From positions 742,989-806,988 of the forward strand of contig NZ_JAROAU010000001.1 in NCBI RefSeq assembly GCF_029433855.1: a DNA stretch of 64,000 nt, written 5' to 3'. Shown one piece after another: positions 45,607 to 57,960 of this stretch. The stretch is from Candidatus Kosakonia sp. 282A-S69. Lineage in GTDB: Bacteria > Pseudomonadota > Gammaproteobacteria > Enterobacterales > Enterobacteriaceae. The position numbers and the translations under genes are program-made. Every line of letters starts with the position of its first letter. Positions within the stretch are counted from its first letter, which is position 1. Below the pieces are notes generated by a model, which saw only the letters and a list, made by a program, of their open reading frames with translations, had not been told where the DNA came from and made no database searches.

Positions 45607-46518
45607 TTAGCGCTGGGCTTCGCCGCCCAGGCCTTCCACCAGATTTTGAATCAGTGCCGCCAGCTCGCCGGTCATCAGAATAAAATCGGCATCGAAACGC
45701 TGGGCATAATCTTCCCGGTCAATATCTTCATTCTGATCGCGCAGTTCATCGCTGAACTTCAGGCGTTTTACCGAACCATCATCACAGATCATAAACTGGA
45801 TGCGCTGCTGCCAGTCGAGTGCCAGCCTGGTCACCACTTTGCCCGCTTCAATGTGCACGGCGATTTCGTCGCTCACCAGATCCTGCTTTTTCGCGCGGAT
45901 CACGCCGCCATCTTCCAGCATCGCTTTCAGTTCGGCTTCGTCCAGCAGCTGGAACCCCTGCGCCACTGTGCCGGAGCGAACCCATTCGGTTAGCGTCAGC
46001 TCAATCGGGTTTTCCATCGTCAGCGGTACCACCGGCAGTGAGCCGAGGCTTTTACGCAGCAGCGCCAGCGTATCTTCTGCTTTTTTCGCGCTGGCGCAGT
46101 CAACCATAATCAGGCCGTTGACGGTGTCTATCCACATCATCGTCTGGCTGTAGCGGCTGAAAGCGCGCGGTAGCAGCGAGTGCAGCACTTCATCTTTCAG
46201 CGCATCTTTTTCAGTTTTTTTCAGTTTGCGCGCCTGCTCGGCTTCAAGACGGGCGATTTTGGCTTCCAGCGCCTGTTTCACTACCGGCGTCGGCAGAATT
46301 TTCTCTTCTTTGCGCGCGCAGATAATAATCTGGCCGTTGTTGGTGTGGGTCAGCGCTTCGCTGTGTGAGCCCATCGGTGGAACCCAACCGGTTTTCGCCA
46401 TATCCTGACTACCGCATGGCGTAAACGAGAGCGGGGCGAGCTGTTTTTCCATCTCTTCCGCACGGAGCACCACATCGCGGCTGAGACGGTATACCATTAA
46501 ATTTTTGAACCACAGCAT
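45607..46518 (-). CDS. rdgC: recombination-associated protein RdgC
   Basis: 303 residues from ATG 46518 ([16 protein letters not shown]), as in E. coli. The frame stays open for a further 318 codons upstream, but this is antisense to mak and not coding. RdgC forms a ring around DNA and limits RecA. Typical parts: [33 protein letters not shown]-like region, [13 protein letters not shown] near the end. Confidence 0.97.
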   Translation of the reverse strand: MLWFKNLMVYRLSRDVVLRAEEMEKQLAPLSFTPCGSQDMAKTGWVPPMGSHSEALTHTNNGQIIICARKEEKILPTPVVKQALEAKIARLEAEQARKLKKTEKDALKDEVLHSLLPRAFSRYSQTMMWIDTVNGLIMVDCASAKKAEDTLALLRKSLGSLPVVPLTMENPIELTLTEWVRSGTVAQGFQLLDEAELKAMLEDGGVIRAKKQDLVSDEIAVHIEAGKVVTRLALDWQQRIQFMICDDGSVKRLKFSDELRDQNEDIDREDYAQRFDADFILMTGELAALIQNLVEGLGGEAQR

Positions 46519-46617
46519 GATTTTTTCCACGGCCTTGTCGTTAAATGCAGCGGGCATAATAGCGAATTGTCGCCGCGCTTGCATTGCTAATGCGTGGTCC
46601 ACAACGAGGAGTTTGAT

Positions 46618-47526
46618 GTGCGTATCGGTATCGATTTGGGTGGTACAAAGACAGAAATTATTGCGCTGGACGAGAGCGGAGAGACGCTGTTCCGCCATCG
46701 GCAGCCGACGCCGCGCGACTATCAGCAGACCATTGAGCTTATCGCTTCGCTGGTCGACCTGGCGGAAAAAGAGACCGGCCAGCGCGGCACGGTCGGCATG
46801 GGGATTCCGGGCTCTATCTCGCCCTATACCGGGGTGGTGAAGAACGCCAACTCCACGTGGCTCAACGGTAAACCCTTTGATAAGGAGTTGAGCCAGCGCC
46901 TTAATCGTGAAGTGCGCCTTGCGAACGATGCCAATTGCCTGGCGGTGTCGGAAGCGGTTGACGGTGCGGCCGCGGGCGCGCAGACGGTGTTTGCGGTGAT
47001 TATCGGTACTGGCTGTGGCTCCGGCATTGCGCTCAACGGCCACTCCCATATTGGTGGTAACGGTACGGCGGGCGAGTGGGGGCACAATCCGCTGCCCTGG
47101 ATGGATGAGGACGAGCTGCGTTATCGCAATGAAGTGCCCTGCTATTGCGGTAAGCAGGGGTGCATTGAGACCTTTATCTCCGGCACCGGCTTTGGTACCG
47201 ATTATCAGCGTCTGAGCGGTCATGCATTGAAGGGCAACGAGATTATTCGCCTGGTGAACGAGCAGGATGCGGTCGCCGAGCTGGCGCTGAGCCGCTATGA
47301 GATGCGGCTGGCGAAGTCGCTGGCGCATGTGGTGAATATCCTCGATCCCGATGTGATCGTGCTGGGCGGTGGGATGAGTAATGTCGATCGTCTGTACCAG
47401 ACGGTGCCGGGATTGATGCAGAAGTGGGTTTTCGGCGGCGAGTGTGAGACGCCGATCCGTAAAGCGCTGCACGGGGATTCCAGCGGCGTGCGCGGTGCCG
47501 CATGGCTCTGGCCGCAGGGGGAGTAA
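46618..47526 (+). CDS. mak: fructokinase (ROK family)
   Basis: 302 residues from GTG 46618; GAGGAG six bases before decides this start over the ORF's earlier GTG. ATP-binding [13 protein letters not shown] at the N-terminus, [10 protein letters not shown], catalytic Asp in [11 protein letters not shown], and the zinc/ROK motif [17 protein letters not shown]. Phosphorylates fructose and mannose. Divergent from rdgC (99 bases). Confidence 0.96.
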   Translation: MRIGIDLGGTKTEIIALDESGETLFRHRQPTPRDYQQTIELIASLVDLAEKETGQRGTVGMGIPGSISPYTGVVKNANSTWLNGKPFDKELSQRLNREVRLANDANCLAVSEAVDGAAAGAQTVFAVIIGTGCGSGIALNGHSHIGGNGTAGEWGHNPLPWMDEDELRYRNEVPCYCGKQGCIETFISGTGFGTDYQRLSGHALKGNEIIRLVNEQDAVAELALSRYEMRLAKSLAHVVNILDPDVIVLGGGMSNVDRLYQTVPGLMQKWVFGGECETPIRKALHGDSSGVRGAAWLWPQGE

Positions 47527-47540
47527 GCCGCGAAACCGCC

Positions 47541-47624
47541 CAGGCCGGATAAGCGGTTACGCGCCATCCGGCATTATCACCGCGGCACCATTGCCGGATG
47601 GCGGCTCCGCCTTATCCGGCCTAC
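47541..47624. repeat. two REP sequences bordering copy C
   Basis: AGGCCGGATAAGCGGTTACG...CATCCGGC (47542-47572) and the inverse GCCGGATGGCGGCTCCGCC...CCTAC (47593-47624). Confidence 0.85.
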
Positions 47625-47986
47625 CAAAACGCAGTTCCAGCGACACCGTTTTTGCTTTTATCTGCGATCTCGCAGCGATGGGGTGGTGTCCCCGCTGAAA
47701 TCGGCGAACCGAAGCGGGAATGACAAGGTCTGGACGCCATGGATGGCGGACAGAGGCGAACCGAGGCATGGAGCGAGTCCCGTAGGGGCGAGCAAGCCGA
47801 GTCGAGCCGGCCGCAGTCAGGCGCGCGGGAGGTGAGCGCAGTGCGAAGCACCGATTTCCTCGCGTGGCCGCGGGGATTGACAAGGGGAGCGCGGCCGCTT
47901 CCCTTGTCCCGTTCACCGTATAAGGGGTTAATGAAACTCCCCAACGCATGGTGAACGGAACCCTTCCACCGAGGCAACATGCCGCA
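47625..47986 (-). repeat. REP-bounded structured repeat, copy C
   Basis: Inverted copy of the element at 20229 and 25750. In its own direction it shows GCATGTTGC, the hairpin GACAAGGG...CCCTTGTC with the same inner arms as copy A, the copy-A form of the variable segment, and the GCCATCCATGGC hairpin. It differs from copy A at scattered single bases. The right part (ATCGCAGATAAAAGCAAAAA... then GTTTTGG) corresponds to similar ends in A and B. It fills the gap between mak and sbcC, where E. coli has araJ. Confidence 0.8.
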
Positions 47987-48026
47987 GCCATTGCCGGATG
48001 GCGCGTTACACGCTTATCCGGCCTAC
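47987..48026. repeat. REP sequence, other border of copy C
   Basis: CCATTGCCGGATGGCGCGTT...CGCTTATCCGGCCTACG. Confidence 0.85.
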
Positions 48027-48053
48027 GCCGTTTCAGCGGCACGGTACTGCAAT

Positions 48054-51000
48054 CTACGACACCGCATACTTCCCGTCGAGCTTGCTGTAGCCAAGCCCGT
48101 TTATCTTCTTAACCTTAATCTGCACCGGAATTCGCTCCTTCATTGCCTCAACGTGGCTTATCACGCCGATGGTTTTGCCGGTGGCGTTTAATGCATCGAG
48201 CGCATCCAGCGCGGTATCCAGCGTTTCGCTATCCAGCGTGCCGAATCCTTCGTCAAGGAACAGTGAATCGATACGGGTTTTGTGGCTCACCAGATCGGAG
48301 AGCGCCAGCGCCAGTGCAAGGCTCACGAGGAAGCTTTCACCGCCGGAGAGCGTGCGGGTATCACGCACCGCATCGGCCTGCCACGTATCGACCACCTCCA
48401 GCTCCAGCGCATCGCTCACTTTGCGCTTAAGCAGATAGCGCCCGTGCAGGCGGGTAAGCTGGTTATTCGCCAGCCAGACCAGGTTGTCCAGCGTCAGGCC
48501 CTGGGCGAATTTACGGAACTTATCCCCCTCTTTGGAGCCAATCAGCGCATTGAGATGGCCCCAGTCATCACAGCGGGCGGTGGCTTGCTCAATCTGCTGT
48601 AACACACTCTGCTGGCGTTTGCGGTTATCCGTATCCTGTTTCAGCTGCTGGCGCACCTCGCCCTGGCTGGTGGTGTTCTCGCGCAGCTGTCGCGCAAGCT
48701 GCTCCAGTACCGGTGCGGTGCTCTCCACGCTGGCCTCTGCCGCAAGCCCGGCGGGGCGCTGCTGCTGATGGTCAGTGAGCGCCTGCTCTGCGCTGGCCGC
48801 CAGCGCCTGTTTCTGCTGGCAATCGGCCTCCAGCGTCTGGCGCAGCTGCGTAAGGCGTTGATGCTCGCCATCATCCAGCAGGGCGCTAAGGAAGGCGTCG
48901 CAATCGTCAAAAAGCGTCGCCGCCAGCGCATCGTTAAACGCCTGCTCACATTGACGCTCGCTCTCCGCCGCCTGCGCCAGCTGCTGATGCAGGGTTTGCC
49001 ACTGGCTTTGCAGCGTCAGGCAGGTATCGTGCACCTTGCGCCACCCCTCCAGCGTCACACCTGCCTCACCAACGGCGATATCCTCCGCGGGCAGGGTGTC
49101 AAGGATTGGCGCAAGCTGCGCCAGCTGTTGCTGTAGCGCGGTATGCTGCTGCTGCTGCTCTTGCCACTGCTGCGCTTCACTGGCGCGCGCGGCCAGCCAT
49201 GAGGCTTCGTCATCTTCGGCGGGCAGCGCCAGGTCGAGCGCCGCAAGCGTGGCGGCCAGGCTTTCGCGCCGGCGCTCAACTGCCTGCTGATACTGCTCGC
49301 TCTGCTGGCGCAGCTCGTTTATCTGCTGTTGCAGAGTGAGGCGCTGATTGAGCAGGTAAAGCTGGTGTTCGTAGGCGTCCTGCGCGCTTTGCCAGCTGTT
49401 GAGATCGCGCTGCGGCTCCAGCGTAACGTTGAGGGCGGCGCAGGCTTTTGCCCATGCCTCAAGCCAGCTGCGCTCCTCCTCCTGCAGCAGTTTCGCTTCG
49501 CGCTCATCTTTCTCGTAACGCTCAGCGAGGCCTTTCAGCCGCTCGCCGAGCGCCACGCCCGCTTCCTTCATGGTGCGCACTTCCAGATCGAGCGCGTTAA
49601 AGCGCGTCTGATTGACGCCTGGCTCAATAGCCTGATAGTGAGCGACCGCCGGATGCTCCGTTGCGCCGCACAGCGGGCAGGGGTGACCGGGCTGAAGGCG
49701 CGCGCGCTCGCTTTCGAGATCCTTGATCCGGCTCTCCAGCTCGCAAATGGTGCGCACCTCGTTCAGTAACTGATTTTTCTCTTTATAGCGTTCGCGTTTG
49801 TGCGCCAGCTCGGCGGTCAGCTTCTCCTGCTCCGCTTTCAGATCCAGCAGGCTCTGCTGGCGCTGGCTCAACTGCTTGCGCAGCGGCGCGTAGCGGGCGT
49901 GCAGGGCGGTAAGCTGCTGGCGCAGCGGGCGGTTTTGCGCGCAGAGCGCCATCGCCGCCGCCGTCTCCTCGATGCTCATCTCAAGTGTGGAGATCGGCAG
50001 GGTGCGCAGACGCTCCTGCTGGCTCTGCACCCGCTGCTGCGCTGCGAGCCACTGCTTTTTCTCCTCTGCCAGCTGGCTGAAGAGCGCCCGCCAGCCGGTT
50101 AATTCACTCTGCCAGCGCTGGAAGTGGGTATGCTCGTTTAACCACACCTCCAGCATTTGCCGCGACGCAAGCAGTGAGGCTTGCTGCTGCGCGGCGCTGG
50201 CGCGTATCTGCGCGCGCTGTAGCAGGCTGGCTTGTAAGCGGGTATTCACTTCCTCGCTCTGCGTGCGGGTACGCGCCACTGTTTTGCGCTGCTCCTCAAG
50301 CCGCTCCCACAGCGGGCGCAGCTGCTGTGCCGGTTGCGCCAGTTCAAGAGCAGCAAGCTGCGGGCGGGCATCGTTACGCGCCTGCAGTGCCTGCGCCAGC
50401 ATTGCTTTCGCCCGTCCGCGCGCCGCGTGTAGCTCCGCTTCGCGGGTAAGCCACTGCGCCTGCGCCTGCGCGCTGCGCTGGGCGCTCAGCAGCGTCTGCT
50501 CTTCGTCAGTTAGTACTTGCAAACGTCGCTCAAGCTGCTGCCGCTGCTCGCTATCCAGCAGCACGACACCTTCCGCCTGCGTACGCAGCTGTTCAAGCTC
50601 GCCTTTGGCGCTTTTATGCTTCTCAAACACCATCGCTGAAATCTGCCCGTAGATCTCAGTGCCGGTCAGCTCCTCCAGCAGTTCGGCGCGCTCGCGCGGT
50701 TTGGCGTTGAGGAACGCGGCAAACTGCCCCTGCGAGAGCAGCATCGAGCGGGTGAAACGGCCATAATCAAGCCCGGTGAGCGAGGCGGTAAGATCGAGCT
50801 TATCTTTGACTTTATCGGCGAGGATCTTTCCCGTTTCGCAGAGCGCCAGCTCCACGCGTGGTGCCTGCAGATTGCCATCCGCCAGCCCACGGGCGCGCGT
50901 CTGGCTCCAGAAGGCGCGATAGGCCACCCCTTTGACTTCAAACTCCACCTCCGCCAGACACTCGGCGGTATCGCGGGTCATCAGATCGTTTTGTGACTGT

Positions 51001-51194
51001 GACAGGGTGCTGAGGCGCGGCGTTTCGTGGTAAAGGGCAAGACAGATGGCGTCCAGCAGGGTAGTTTTCCCTGCCCCGGTGGCACCGGTAATGGCGAACA
51101 GCCCATTGCTGGCGAAGGGCTCGTCGGTAAAATCGATTTTCCACTCGCCCTTCAGCGAATTAATATTTTTCAGCCGTAAACTGAGGATCTTCAT
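48054..51194 (-). CDS. sbcC: exonuclease subunit SbcC
   Basis: 1046 residues (E. coli 1048). SMC-like ATPase: Walker [15 protein letters not shown] near residue 40, long coiled coils on each side of a zinc hook ([12 protein letters not shown], about residue 500), signature [19 protein letters not shown] and Walker [12 protein letters not shown] at the end. With SbcD it cuts DNA hairpins and palindromes. ATG overlaps the sbcD stop by 4 bases. Confidence 0.97.
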   Translation of the reverse strand: MKILSLRLKNINSLKGEWKIDFTDEPFASNGLFAITGATGAGKTTLLDAICLALYHETPRLSTLSQSQNDLMTRDTAECLAEVEFEVKGVAYRAFWSQTRARGLADGNLQAPRVELALCETGKILADKVKDKLDLTASLTGLDYGRFTRSMLLSQGQFAAFLNAKPRERAELLEELTGTEIYGQISAMVFEKHKSAKGELEQLRTQAEGVVLLDSEQRQQLERRLQVLTDEEQTLLSAQRSAQAQAQWLTREAELHAARGRAKAMLAQALQARNDARPQLAALELAQPAQQLRPLWERLEEQRKTVARTRTQSEEVNTRLQASLLQRAQIRASAAQQQASLLASRQMLEVWLNEHTHFQRWQSELTGWRALFSQLAEEKKQWLAAQQRVQSQQERLRTLPISTLEMSIEETAAAMALCAQNRPLRQQLTALHARYAPLRKQLSQRQQSLLDLKAEQEKLTAELAHKRERYKEKNQLLNEVRTICELESRIKDLESERARLQPGHPCPLCGATEHPAVAHYQAIEPGVNQTRFNALDLEVRTMKEAGVALGERLKGLAERYEKDEREAKLLQEEERSWLEAWAKACAALNVTLEPQRDLNSWQSAQDAYEHQLYLLNQRLTLQQQINELRQQSEQYQQAVERRRESLAATLAALDLALPAEDDEASWLAARASEAQQWQEQQQQHTALQQQLAQLAPILDTLPAEDIAVGEAGVTLEGWRKVHDTCLTLQSQWQTLHQQLAQAAESERQCEQAFNDALAATLFDDCDAFLSALLDDGEHQRLTQLRQTLEADCQQKQALAASAEQALTDHQQQRPAGLAAEASVESTAPVLEQLARQLRENTTSQGEVRQQLKQDTDNRKRQQSVLQQIEQATARCDDWGHLNALIGSKEGDKFRKFAQGLTLDNLVWLANNQLTRLHGRYLLKRKVSDALELEVVDTWQADAVRDTRTLSGGESFLVSLALALALSDLVSHKTRIDSLFLDEGFGTLDSETLDTALDALDALNATGKTIGVISHVEAMKERIPVQIKVKKINGLGYSKLDGKYAVS

Positions 51195-52393
51195 GCGTCG
51201 TTCTCCTCATCCAGCGCCTGGCGGGTCTCGCTGAACAGCGTATGTAAGCGCGCACTCTGCATCTCGTCGAGCTCCTCCTGAGCCAGCCTGCGGTCAAAGA
51301 CCTCTTCAACTTTTAACTCGCTTAATGTTTCACGCACTTCGCCTGCGAGCAGGCGGTCGCGCAGCTCACGGCTACGTCGCACCAGCAGCACTTCGACGGG
51401 CAGATCCTCCGTCACCTGCTGGATTTTGCGCTGCATATCGACCAGATAGTCGCTGCTGACAATCTCAATATCGAGCCACACCGGCGGCGTGGCGGGAGCA
51501 TTTCGCCACTGCTCAAGCTGGCGGCAGATATCGGCAAATTCGCCCTTAATCACCGCCAGCGGCTGAGTGGCGGGGACCTCAAGGGGAGTCACCTCTGCCA
51601 GCTTGCCGTCGGCGAAGGTCACCAGATTGACGCCTTTGCTTTTACCGGTCTCATCAAAGCTAAGGGGAATCGGCGAGCCGCAGTAACGAATATGCTCCGT
51701 GCCGCCAATTTTCTGCGCGCGGTGGATATGTCCAAGCGCGATGTAATCTGCCGGGGGAAAATTTTGTGCAGGAAACGCATCCAGTGTGCCGATATAAATA
51801 TCACGTACTGCGTCACTTTTACTGGCGCCGACGGTGGTTAAATGGCCGCTGGCGATAATCGGTAACGGCTTATCGCCGCGCAGTTCGCAAGCGGCCTGAT
51901 ACTGCTGCTGATAATACCCGGTGATGGCCGCCAGCAGGTGCTGCTGTTTCTGCTGCCCGGACATGCCCGCCTGGCTGACGGTGATATCGCGCGGGCGCAG
52001 AAAGGGGACTGGGCAGAAGACCGCGCCGGGTTCGCCGTCGCGGCGATAGAGCAGAAACGGCGCGACGCCCGCGCTGGCGACCACGGTTGTGTTGAGATAA
52101 GCGAGGATCTCTTTTGATTCATTCAGCGTCGCCACGGAGTCATGGTTGCCTGCCAGCACGATTAACTGGCAACCGCTGCGCTGCAAGTTGACCACAAAGC
52201 GGTTATAGAGTTCGCGTGCGTAGCTCGGCGGCGATCCGGTATCGAAAATGTCGCCCGCCACCACGATGGCGTCGACCTGCTGCTGCTCGGCCGTGGTTAA
52301 CAGCCAGTCAAGAAAAGCGCTGTGCTCGGCGGCGCGGCTTTTGCTGTAAAAGTTTTGGCCGAGATGCCAGTCCGATGTGTGAAGAATGCGCAT
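51191..52393 (-). CDS. sbcD: exonuclease subunit SbcD
   Basis: 400 residues from ATG 52393; the longer frame upstream is not conserved. Mre11-type metallophosphoesterase motifs: [45 protein letters not shown] and ALGHIHRAQ. Nuclease partner of SbcC. The start is 194 bases from phoB, divergent, as in E. coli. Confidence 0.97.
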   Translation of the reverse strand: MRILHTSDWHLGQNFYSKSRAAEHSAFLDWLLTTAEQQQVDAIVVAGDIFDTGSPPSYARELYNRFVVNLQRSGCQLIVLAGNHDSVATLNESKEILAYLNTTVVASAGVAPFLLYRRDGEPGAVFCPVPFLRPRDITVSQAGMSGQQKQQHLLAAITGYYQQQYQAACELRGDKPLPIIASGHLTTVGASKSDAVRDIYIGTLDAFPAQNFPPADYIALGHIHRAQKIGGTEHIRYCGSPIPLSFDETGKSKGVNLVTFADGKLAEVTPLEVPATQPLAVIKGEFADICRQLEQWRNAPATPPVWLDIEIVSSDYLVDMQRKIQQVTEDLPVEVLLVRRSRELRDRLLAGEVRETLSELKVEEVFDRRLAQEELDEMQSARLHTLFSETRQALDEENDA

Positions 52394-52512
52394 AGTGATC
52401 CCGTGGCAATAAAGCATAACGGCGATTATAAACATTAAGCGGGTCAGGGACATCGCATAGCGCAAATTTGCGTTGTCACAATCGGGCGGGCTGGGTCATA
52501 TAGCGGTCATGT

Positions 52513-52540
52513 TATTCATAAATCTGTCATAAAACTGACG
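52513..52540 (+). promoter_or_regulatory. Pho box of phoBR
   Basis: TATTCATAAATCTGTCAT followed by AAAACTGACG: direct repeats close to CTGTCAT spaced 11 bases, nearly the same as the E. coli phoB promoter. About 50 bases before phoB. Confidence 0.85.
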
Positions 52541-52590
52541 CATAATGGCGACGCTATTTATACTGCAGACTAATTAATACAGGGCGAATG

Positions 52591-53280
52591 ATGGCGAGAC
52601 GAATTCTGGTCGTGGAAGATGAAGCACCGATCCGTGAAATGGTGTGCTTTGTGCTCGAACAAAATGGTTTTCAGCCGGTGGAAGCTGAAGATTTCGACAG
52701 CGCGGTGAACCAGCTTAATGAACCCTGGCCGGATCTGGTGCTGCTGGACTGGATGCTACCCGGCGGTTCCGGTATTCAATTTATTAAGCACCTGAAGCGC
52801 GAAGCCATGACCCGCGATATTCCGGTGATGATGCTGACCGCGCGCGGTGAAGAGGAGGATCGCGTGCGCGGTCTCGAGACGGGCGCAGATGATTACATCA
52901 CCAAGCCCTTCTCGCCGAAAGAGCTGGTGGCGCGTATTAAAGCCGTGATGCGCCGTATTTCGCCGATGGCGGTGGAAGAGGTGATTGAGATGCAGGGCTT
53001 AAGCCTCGATCCCTCCTCCCATCGCGTCATGACCGGCGAAAACCCCCTCGATATGGGCCCCACCGAATTTAAACTCTTACACTTCTTTATGACCCATCCG
53101 GAGCGCGTTTACAGCCGCGAACAGCTGCTGAACCACGTCTGGGGCACCAATGTGTATGTTGAAGACAGAACCGTAGACGTGCATATTCGTCGTCTGCGTA
53201 AAGCGCTGGAAGGGAGTGGGCACGACCGGATGGTGCAGACGGTACGCGGCACGGGATATCGTTTTTCGACCCGTTTCTGA
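52591..53280 (+). CDS. phoB: phosphate regulon response regulator PhoB
   Basis: 229 residues from the second of two ATGs ([20 protein letters not shown]). Receiver domain with phosphorylated Asp53 ([11 protein letters not shown]), Lys in [11 protein letters not shown]-terminal winged helix [26 protein letters not shown] in two parts. Activates phoA, psiF and its own operon here. Confidence 0.98.
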   Translation: MARRILVVEDEAPIREMVCFVLEQNGFQPVEAEDFDSAVNQLNEPWPDLVLLDWMLPGGSGIQFIKHLKREAMTRDIPVMMLTARGEEEDRVRGLETGADDYITKPFSPKELVARIKAVMRRISPMAVEEVIEMQGLSLDPSSHRVMTGENPLDMGPTEFKLLHFFMTHPERVYSREQLLNHVWGTNVYVEDRTVDVHIRRLRKALEGSGHDRMVQTVRGTGYRFSTRF

Positions 53281-53301
53281 AATTTGACAGGAGTGTGACG
53301 C

Positions 53302-54600
53302 GTGCTGGAAAGGCTGTCATGGAAAAGGCTGGTGCTGGAGCTCCTCCTTTGTTGTATTCCCGCCTTTATTCTGGGCGCGATGTTCGGCTATCTGCCGTGG
53401 TTTTTACTGGCGGCGGTGACCGGGCTTCTGATCTGGCACTTCTGGAATCTGCTGCGTCTCTCCTGGTGGTTGTGGGTCGATAAAAGCATGACGCCGCCGC
53501 CCGGCACCGGCAGCTGGGAGCCGCTGCTTTACGGCCTGCACCAGATGCAGATGCGCAATAAAAAGCGCCGCCGCGAGCTTGGCAACCTGATTAAACGCTT
53601 TCGCAGCGGCGCCGAGTCGCTGCCGGATGCGGTGGTGCTGACCACGGAAGAGGGGATGATCTTCTGGTGTAATGGCCTTGCGCAACAGCTGCTGGGGCTG
53701 CGCTGGCCCGACGATAACGGGCAGAATATCCTCAACCTGCTGCGCTACCCCGAATTTACCCAATACCTGAAAAGCCAATCCTTCAGCAAACCGCTCAATC
53801 TGGTGCTCAACAATGGCCGCCATTTAGAGATCCGCGTGATGCCCTACAGTGAGCAGCAGCTGCTGATGGTGGCGCGCGATGTCACCCAGATGCACCAGCT
53901 GGAAGGGGCGCGCCGCAACTTTTTCGCTAATGTCAGCCATGAGCTGCGCACGCCGCTAACGGTGCTGCAGGGCTACCTTGAGATGATGCAGGAGCAGACG
54001 CTGGAAGGCGCCCCGCGCGAAAAAGCGTTACATACCATGCGCGAGCAAACCTCGCGGATGGAGGGGCTGGTGCGCCAGCTTCTCACCCTGTCAAAAATTG
54101 AAGCCGCGCCGACGCACGGCGCAAATGAAGTGATTGACGTACCGATGATGCTGCGTGTAGTTGAGCGGGAAGCGCAAACCCTCAGCCAGCAGAAACAGAG
54201 CTTCAGCTTTGAGGTCGACAGCCAGTTGAAAGTGCTGGGCAGCGAAGAGCAGCTACGCAGCGCCATCTCCAACCTGGTCTATAACGCGGTTAATCACACC
54301 CCCGCCGGAACGCATATTATTGTGCGCTGGCAGCCGGTGGTGCACGGCGCGGAGTTTAGCGTCGAGGATAATGGGCCGGGGATTGCCGCCGAGCATATCC
54401 CGCGCCTGACCGAGCGTTTCTACCGCGTGGATAAAGCACGCTCGCGCCAGACCGGCGGCAGCGGGCTTGGGCTGGCGATAGTCAAACATGCGGTCAATCA
54501 CCACGACAGCCGCCTTGATATCAGCAGCATACCGGGCAAAGGGACGCGCTTTAGTTTTGTCCTGCCGGAACGCCTGATTGCCAAAAACAGCCACCCATAA
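53302..54600 (+). CDS. phoR: phosphate regulon sensor kinase PhoR
   Basis: 432 residues from GTG 53302, AGGAG upstream. Two N-terminal membrane helices ([34 protein letters not shown]), a charged linker, a PAS domain ([19 protein letters not shown]), H-box [12 protein letters not shown] (His near 214), N-box [13 protein letters not shown]-boxes VEDNGPGI and [10 protein letters not shown]. Controls PhoB by phosphate supply via Pst/PhoU; 21 bases after phoB. Confidence 0.98.
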   Translation: MLERLSWKRLVLELLLCCIPAFILGAMFGYLPWFLLAAVTGLLIWHFWNLLRLSWWLWVDKSMTPPPGTGSWEPLLYGLHQMQMRNKKRRRELGNLIKRFRSGAESLPDAVVLTTEEGMIFWCNGLAQQLLGLRWPDDNGQNILNLLRYPEFTQYLKSQSFSKPLNLVLNNGRHLEIRVMPYSEQQLLMVARDVTQMHQLEGARRNFFANVSHELRTPLTVLQGYLEMMQEQTLEGAPREKALHTMREQTSRMEGLVRQLLTLSKIEAAPTHGANEVIDVPMMLRVVEREAQTLSQQKQSFSFEVDSQLKVLGSEEQLRSAISNLVYNAVNHTPAGTHIIVRWQPVVHGAEFSVEDNGPGIAAEHIPRLTERFYRVDKARSRQTGGSGLGLAIVKHAVNHHDSRLDISSIPGKGTRFSFVLPERLIAKNSHP

Positions 54601-55007
54601 CCCACTTGTCAGCTTATCTTTCCGGTGGCTCGCTGCGGCGAGCCGCTCCGCCTCACCTCATCCCGCGCCTGCAACGTAGTTTGTACGGTTGTTGCTTTTT
54701 TGTTCGCACGATCAGCCAGGTGTTTTTCTGATAAATAGAGTTTTTCACTGGCCAGGTTTTGCTGTTTAGTATAACTATCTGGTTTTGCGATCCCGACTTG
54801 CCTTTAAACGTTATAAGCGTTTAAATTGCGCCCCATGCATTGCCAGACCGACTGTGTTTGCGCGGTAAACCGAAAAACTATTCTTCGCCACGCAGCACAT
54901 TAAGCATTTCCCGCTGATTTAACGCGTTATTGATGCGTTATTGTCCGGTGCGGGGCGGCTAATTATTCAACATTTTTACGACACCACATCCACAGGCAGT
55001 AAACATT
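54601..55007. other. 407-base leader/intergenic region before brnQ
   Basis: No coding frame of note. The region right of phoR is GC-rich, then AT-rich (54690-54800) with several possible promoters. I see no clear leader peptide rich in branched-chain codons, nor a named riboswitch. Confidence 0.4.
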
Positions 55008-56327
55008 ATGACCCATCACTTAAAACCGCGTGACATCATCGCGCTGGGCTTTATGACCTTCGCGCTGTTTGTTGGCGCAGGTAATATTATTTTTCCTCCC
55101 ATGGTCGGCTTGCAGGCGGGTGAATTCGTCTGGACGGCGGCGCTGGGCTTCCTGATTACTGCGGTGGGCCTGCCGGTGCTAACGGTGGTTGCATTAGCAA
55201 AAGTGGGCGGCGGCATTGATAGCCTCAGCACACCGATTGGCAAAATTGCCGGCGTGCTGCTGGCGACGGTCTGCTATCTGGCCGTGGGGCCGCTGTTCGC
55301 CACGCCGCGTACCGCAACCGTCTCCTTTGAAGTGGGTATCGCGCCGCTGACCGGCGACGGCTCCATGGCGCTGCTGATCTACAGCCTGGTCTACTTCGCG
55401 CTGGTGATCCTGGTCTCTCTCTATCCGGGTAAACTGCTTGATACCGTCGGCAACTTCCTCGCACCGCTGAAAATTATCGCCCTGACGATTCTGGCTATCG
55501 CCGCGCTGGTGTGGCCAGCCGGTCCTATCAGCCACGCGCTGGAAGCCTACCAGACCGCGCCATTCTCTAACGGTTTTGTGAATGGCTACCTGACGATGGA
55601 TACCCTCGGTGCGATGGTCTTCGGGATTGTTATCGTCAATGCCGCCCGCTCGCGCGGCGTGACCGAAGCGCGTCTGTTGACCCGCTATACCGTCTGGGCC
55701 GGGCTGATGGCTGGTGTCGGCCTGACGCTGCTTTATCTGGCGCTCTTCCGTCTCGGCTCCGACAGCGCGGTGCTGGTCGATCAGTCCGTTAACGGCGCGG
55801 CGATTCTGCATGCCTATGTCCAGCACACCTTTGGCGGTGCGGGCAGCTTCCTGCTGGCAGCGCTGATCTTCATCGCTTGCCTGGTAACGGCGGTTGGCCT
55901 GACCTGCGCCTGCGCAGAGTTTTTTGCTCAGTATCTGCCGCTCTCTTACCGGACGCTGGTCTTTATCCTCGGCCTCTTCTCAATGGCGGTCTCAAACCTC
56001 GGTCTGAGCCACCTGATCCAGATTTCGATTCCGGTGCTGACCATGATCTATCCGCCGTGTATCGTGCTGGTGGTCTTGAGCTTTACCCGCTCTTTCTGGC
56101 ATTGTTCCACCCGCGTCATTGCGCCGACCATGTTTATCAGCCTGCTTTTTGGTATCCTTGACGGCGTGAAAGCCTCCGCGTTTGCTGAGCACCTTCCGCT
56201 CTGGACACAGCGTTTACCGCTGGCGGAGCAGGGTCTGGCCTGGCTGTTGCCGAGCCTGGTGATGGTGGTTCTGGCCGCTATCTGGGATCGCGCGGCGGGA
56301 CGTCAGGTGACTTCCAGCGCGCATTAA
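55008..56327 (+). CDS. brnQ: branched-chain amino acid transporter BrnQ (LIV-II)
   Basis: 439 residues, twelve membrane helices. [20 protein letters not shown] at the start, [17 protein letters not shown] (sodium and substrate site) and [20 protein letters not shown] in part are family signatures. Sodium-coupled uptake of Leu, Ile and Val. Its own terminator follows. Confidence 0.97.
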   Translation: MTHHLKPRDIIALGFMTFALFVGAGNIIFPPMVGLQAGEFVWTAALGFLITAVGLPVLTVVALAKVGGGIDSLSTPIGKIAGVLLATVCYLAVGPLFATPRTATVSFEVGIAPLTGDGSMALLIYSLVYFALVILVSLYPGKLLDTVGNFLAPLKIIALTILAIAALVWPAGPISHALEAYQTAPFSNGFVNGYLTMDTLGAMVFGIVIVNAARSRGVTEARLLTRYTVWAGLMAGVGLTLLYLALFRLGSDSAVLVDQSVNGAAILHAYVQHTFGGAGSFLLAALIFIACLVTAVGLTCACAEFFAQYLPLSYRTLVFILGLFSMAVSNLGLSHLIQISIPVLTMIYPPCIVLVVLSFTRSFWHCSTRVIAPTMFISLLFGILDGVKASAFAEHLPLWTQRLPLAEQGLAWLLPSLVMVVLAAIWDRAAGRQVTSSAH

Positions 56328-56349
56328 CAGCAGCAAGCACGGTTTGTTG

Positions 56350-56380
56350 AACCACGGGGTAGCGCACTCCGTGGTTTTTT
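56350..56380 (+). terminator. brnQ terminator
   Basis: AACCACGG...CCGTGGTT, 8-base stem, followed by TTTT and a second T run. Confidence 0.88.
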
Positions 56381-56412
56381 ATTTTTTGTGATGAATAACG
56401 GCAGTGGAAACG

Positions 56413-57762
56413 ATGGAAAGTACGAATAAGCTGAAGCGTGGGCTAAGCACCCGCCACATTCGCTTTATGGCGCTGGGTTCAGCGATCGGCACCGGGCTGT
56501 TTTACGGCTCCGCGGACGCCATCAAAATGGCCGGGCCCAGCGTGTTGCTGGCCTACATTATCGGCGGGGTCGCGGCGTATATCATTATGCGTGCGCTGGG
56601 CGAGATGTCCGTGCATAACCCCTCCGCCAGCTCCTTCTCACGCTATGCGCAGGAAAACCTCGGCCCGCTGGCCGGTTATATCACTGGCTGGACCTACTGC
56701 TTTGAAATCCTGATTGTCGCCATCGCCGACGTCACCGCCTTCGGCATCTACATGGGCGTCTGGTTCCCGACGGTGCCGCACTGGATCTGGGTGCTGAGCG
56801 TGGTGCTGCTGATCTGCGCCATTAACCTGATGAGCGTAAAAGTCTTCGGCGAGCTGGAGTTCTGGTTCTCCTTCTTTAAAGTCGCCACCATTATCATCAT
56901 GATCGCCGCCGGTTTCGGCATCATCATCTGGGGGATCGGCAACGGCGGTCAGCCGACCGGCATCAGCAACCTCTGGAGCCACGGCGGCTTTTTCAGTAAC
57001 GGCTGGCTCGGCACAGTAATGGCGCTGCAAATGGTGATGTTCGCCTACGGCGGTATCGAAATCATCGGTATCACCGCCGGGGAAGCGGAAGAGCCGGAGA
57101 AGTCGATTCCGCGCGCCATCAACTCGGTGCCGATGCGTATTCTGGTGTTTTATGTCGGTACGCTGTTCGTCATTATGTCGATCTACCCGTGGAACCAGGT
57201 GGGCACTAACGGTAGCCCGTTTGTGCTGACCTTCCAGCATATGGGCATCACCTTTGCTGCCAGCATCCTGAACTTTGTCGTGCTGACCGCTTCGCTGTCG
57301 GCGATTAACAGCGATGTGTTTGGTGTTGGGCGCATGCTGCACGGCATGGCGGAGCAGGGCAGTGCGCCGAAGATGTTCGCCAAAACTTCCCGCCGTGGCA
57401 TTCCGTGGGTGACGGTGCTGGTGATGACGCTGGCGCTGCTGCTGGCGGTCTATCTCAACTACATCATGCCGGAGAATGTCTTCCTGGTGATTGCCTCGCT
57501 GGCGACCTTCGCCACGGTGTGGGTGTGGATCATGATCCTGCTGTCGCAAATTGGTTTCCGTCGTCGCCTCTCGGCTGATGAAGTGAAAGCGCTGAAGTTT
57601 AAAGTGCCTGGCGGCGTGGCGACCACCGTTGCCGGGCTGATCTTCCTGGTGTTTATCATCGCGCTGATTGGCTGGCACCCGGAAACCCGCATTTCGCTCT
57701 ATGTCGGTTTTGCATGGATTGTGCTGCTGCTGATCGGCTGGGCGTTTAAGCGCCGGGCGTAA
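56413..57762 (+). CDS. proY: proline-specific permease ProY (cryptic in E. coli)
   Basis: 449 residues from ATG 56413; a GTG at 56404 is less likely. Amino acid/polyamine/organocation family, twelve helices: [58 protein letters not shown] in part. Reported as a cryptic proline transporter; true substrate not settled. Some 15 C-terminal residues shorter than in E. coli. REPs follow. Confidence 0.95.
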   Translation: MESTNKLKRGLSTRHIRFMALGSAIGTGLFYGSADAIKMAGPSVLLAYIIGGVAAYIIMRALGEMSVHNPSASSFSRYAQENLGPLAGYITGWTYCFEILIVAIADVTAFGIYMGVWFPTVPHWIWVLSVVLLICAINLMSVKVFGELEFWFSFFKVATIIIMIAAGFGIIIWGIGNGGQPTGISNLWSHGGFFSNGWLGTVMALQMVMFAYGGIEIIGITAGEAEEPEKSIPRAINSVPMRILVFYVGTLFVIMSIYPWNQVGTNGSPFVLTFQHMGITFAASILNFVVLTASLSAINSDVFGVGRMLHGMAEQGSAPKMFAKTSRRGIPWVTVLVMTLALLLAVYLNYIMPENVFLVIASLATFATVWVWIMILLSQIGFRRRLSADEVKALKFKVPGGVATTVAGLIFLVFIIALIGWHPETRISLYVGFAWIVLLLIGWAFKRRA

Positions 57763-57789
57763 ATCTCCAGGTATTATCTTTTTTCCGTT

Positions 57790-57856
57790 GTAGGCCGGGT
57801 AAGGCGCAGCCGCACCCGGCGTTGTACCTGATGGCGCTGCGCTTAGCAGGCCTGCG
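57790..57856. repeat. two REP-like sequences between proY and malZ
   Basis: GTAGGCCGGGTAAGGCGCAG...CACCCGGCG (57789-57821) and an inverse degenerate unit CTGATGGCGCTGCGC...AGGCCTGCG (57828-57856). Confidence 0.75.
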
Positions 57857-57960
57857 ATCTCTGCGCCCCGTCTCTCACCCCCCCAAAAAAAGGGAAAGAA
57901 GGAGGCGGGCGCGGGCGAACGTTGGCTACAGTGATCCTGATTATGTAAAGGGGATCGTTG

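Noticed and set aside
46519-47472. N-terminal extension of the rdgC frame to 621 codons
   Set aside because: The extra part is antisense to mak; RdgC has 303 residues starting MLWFKN.
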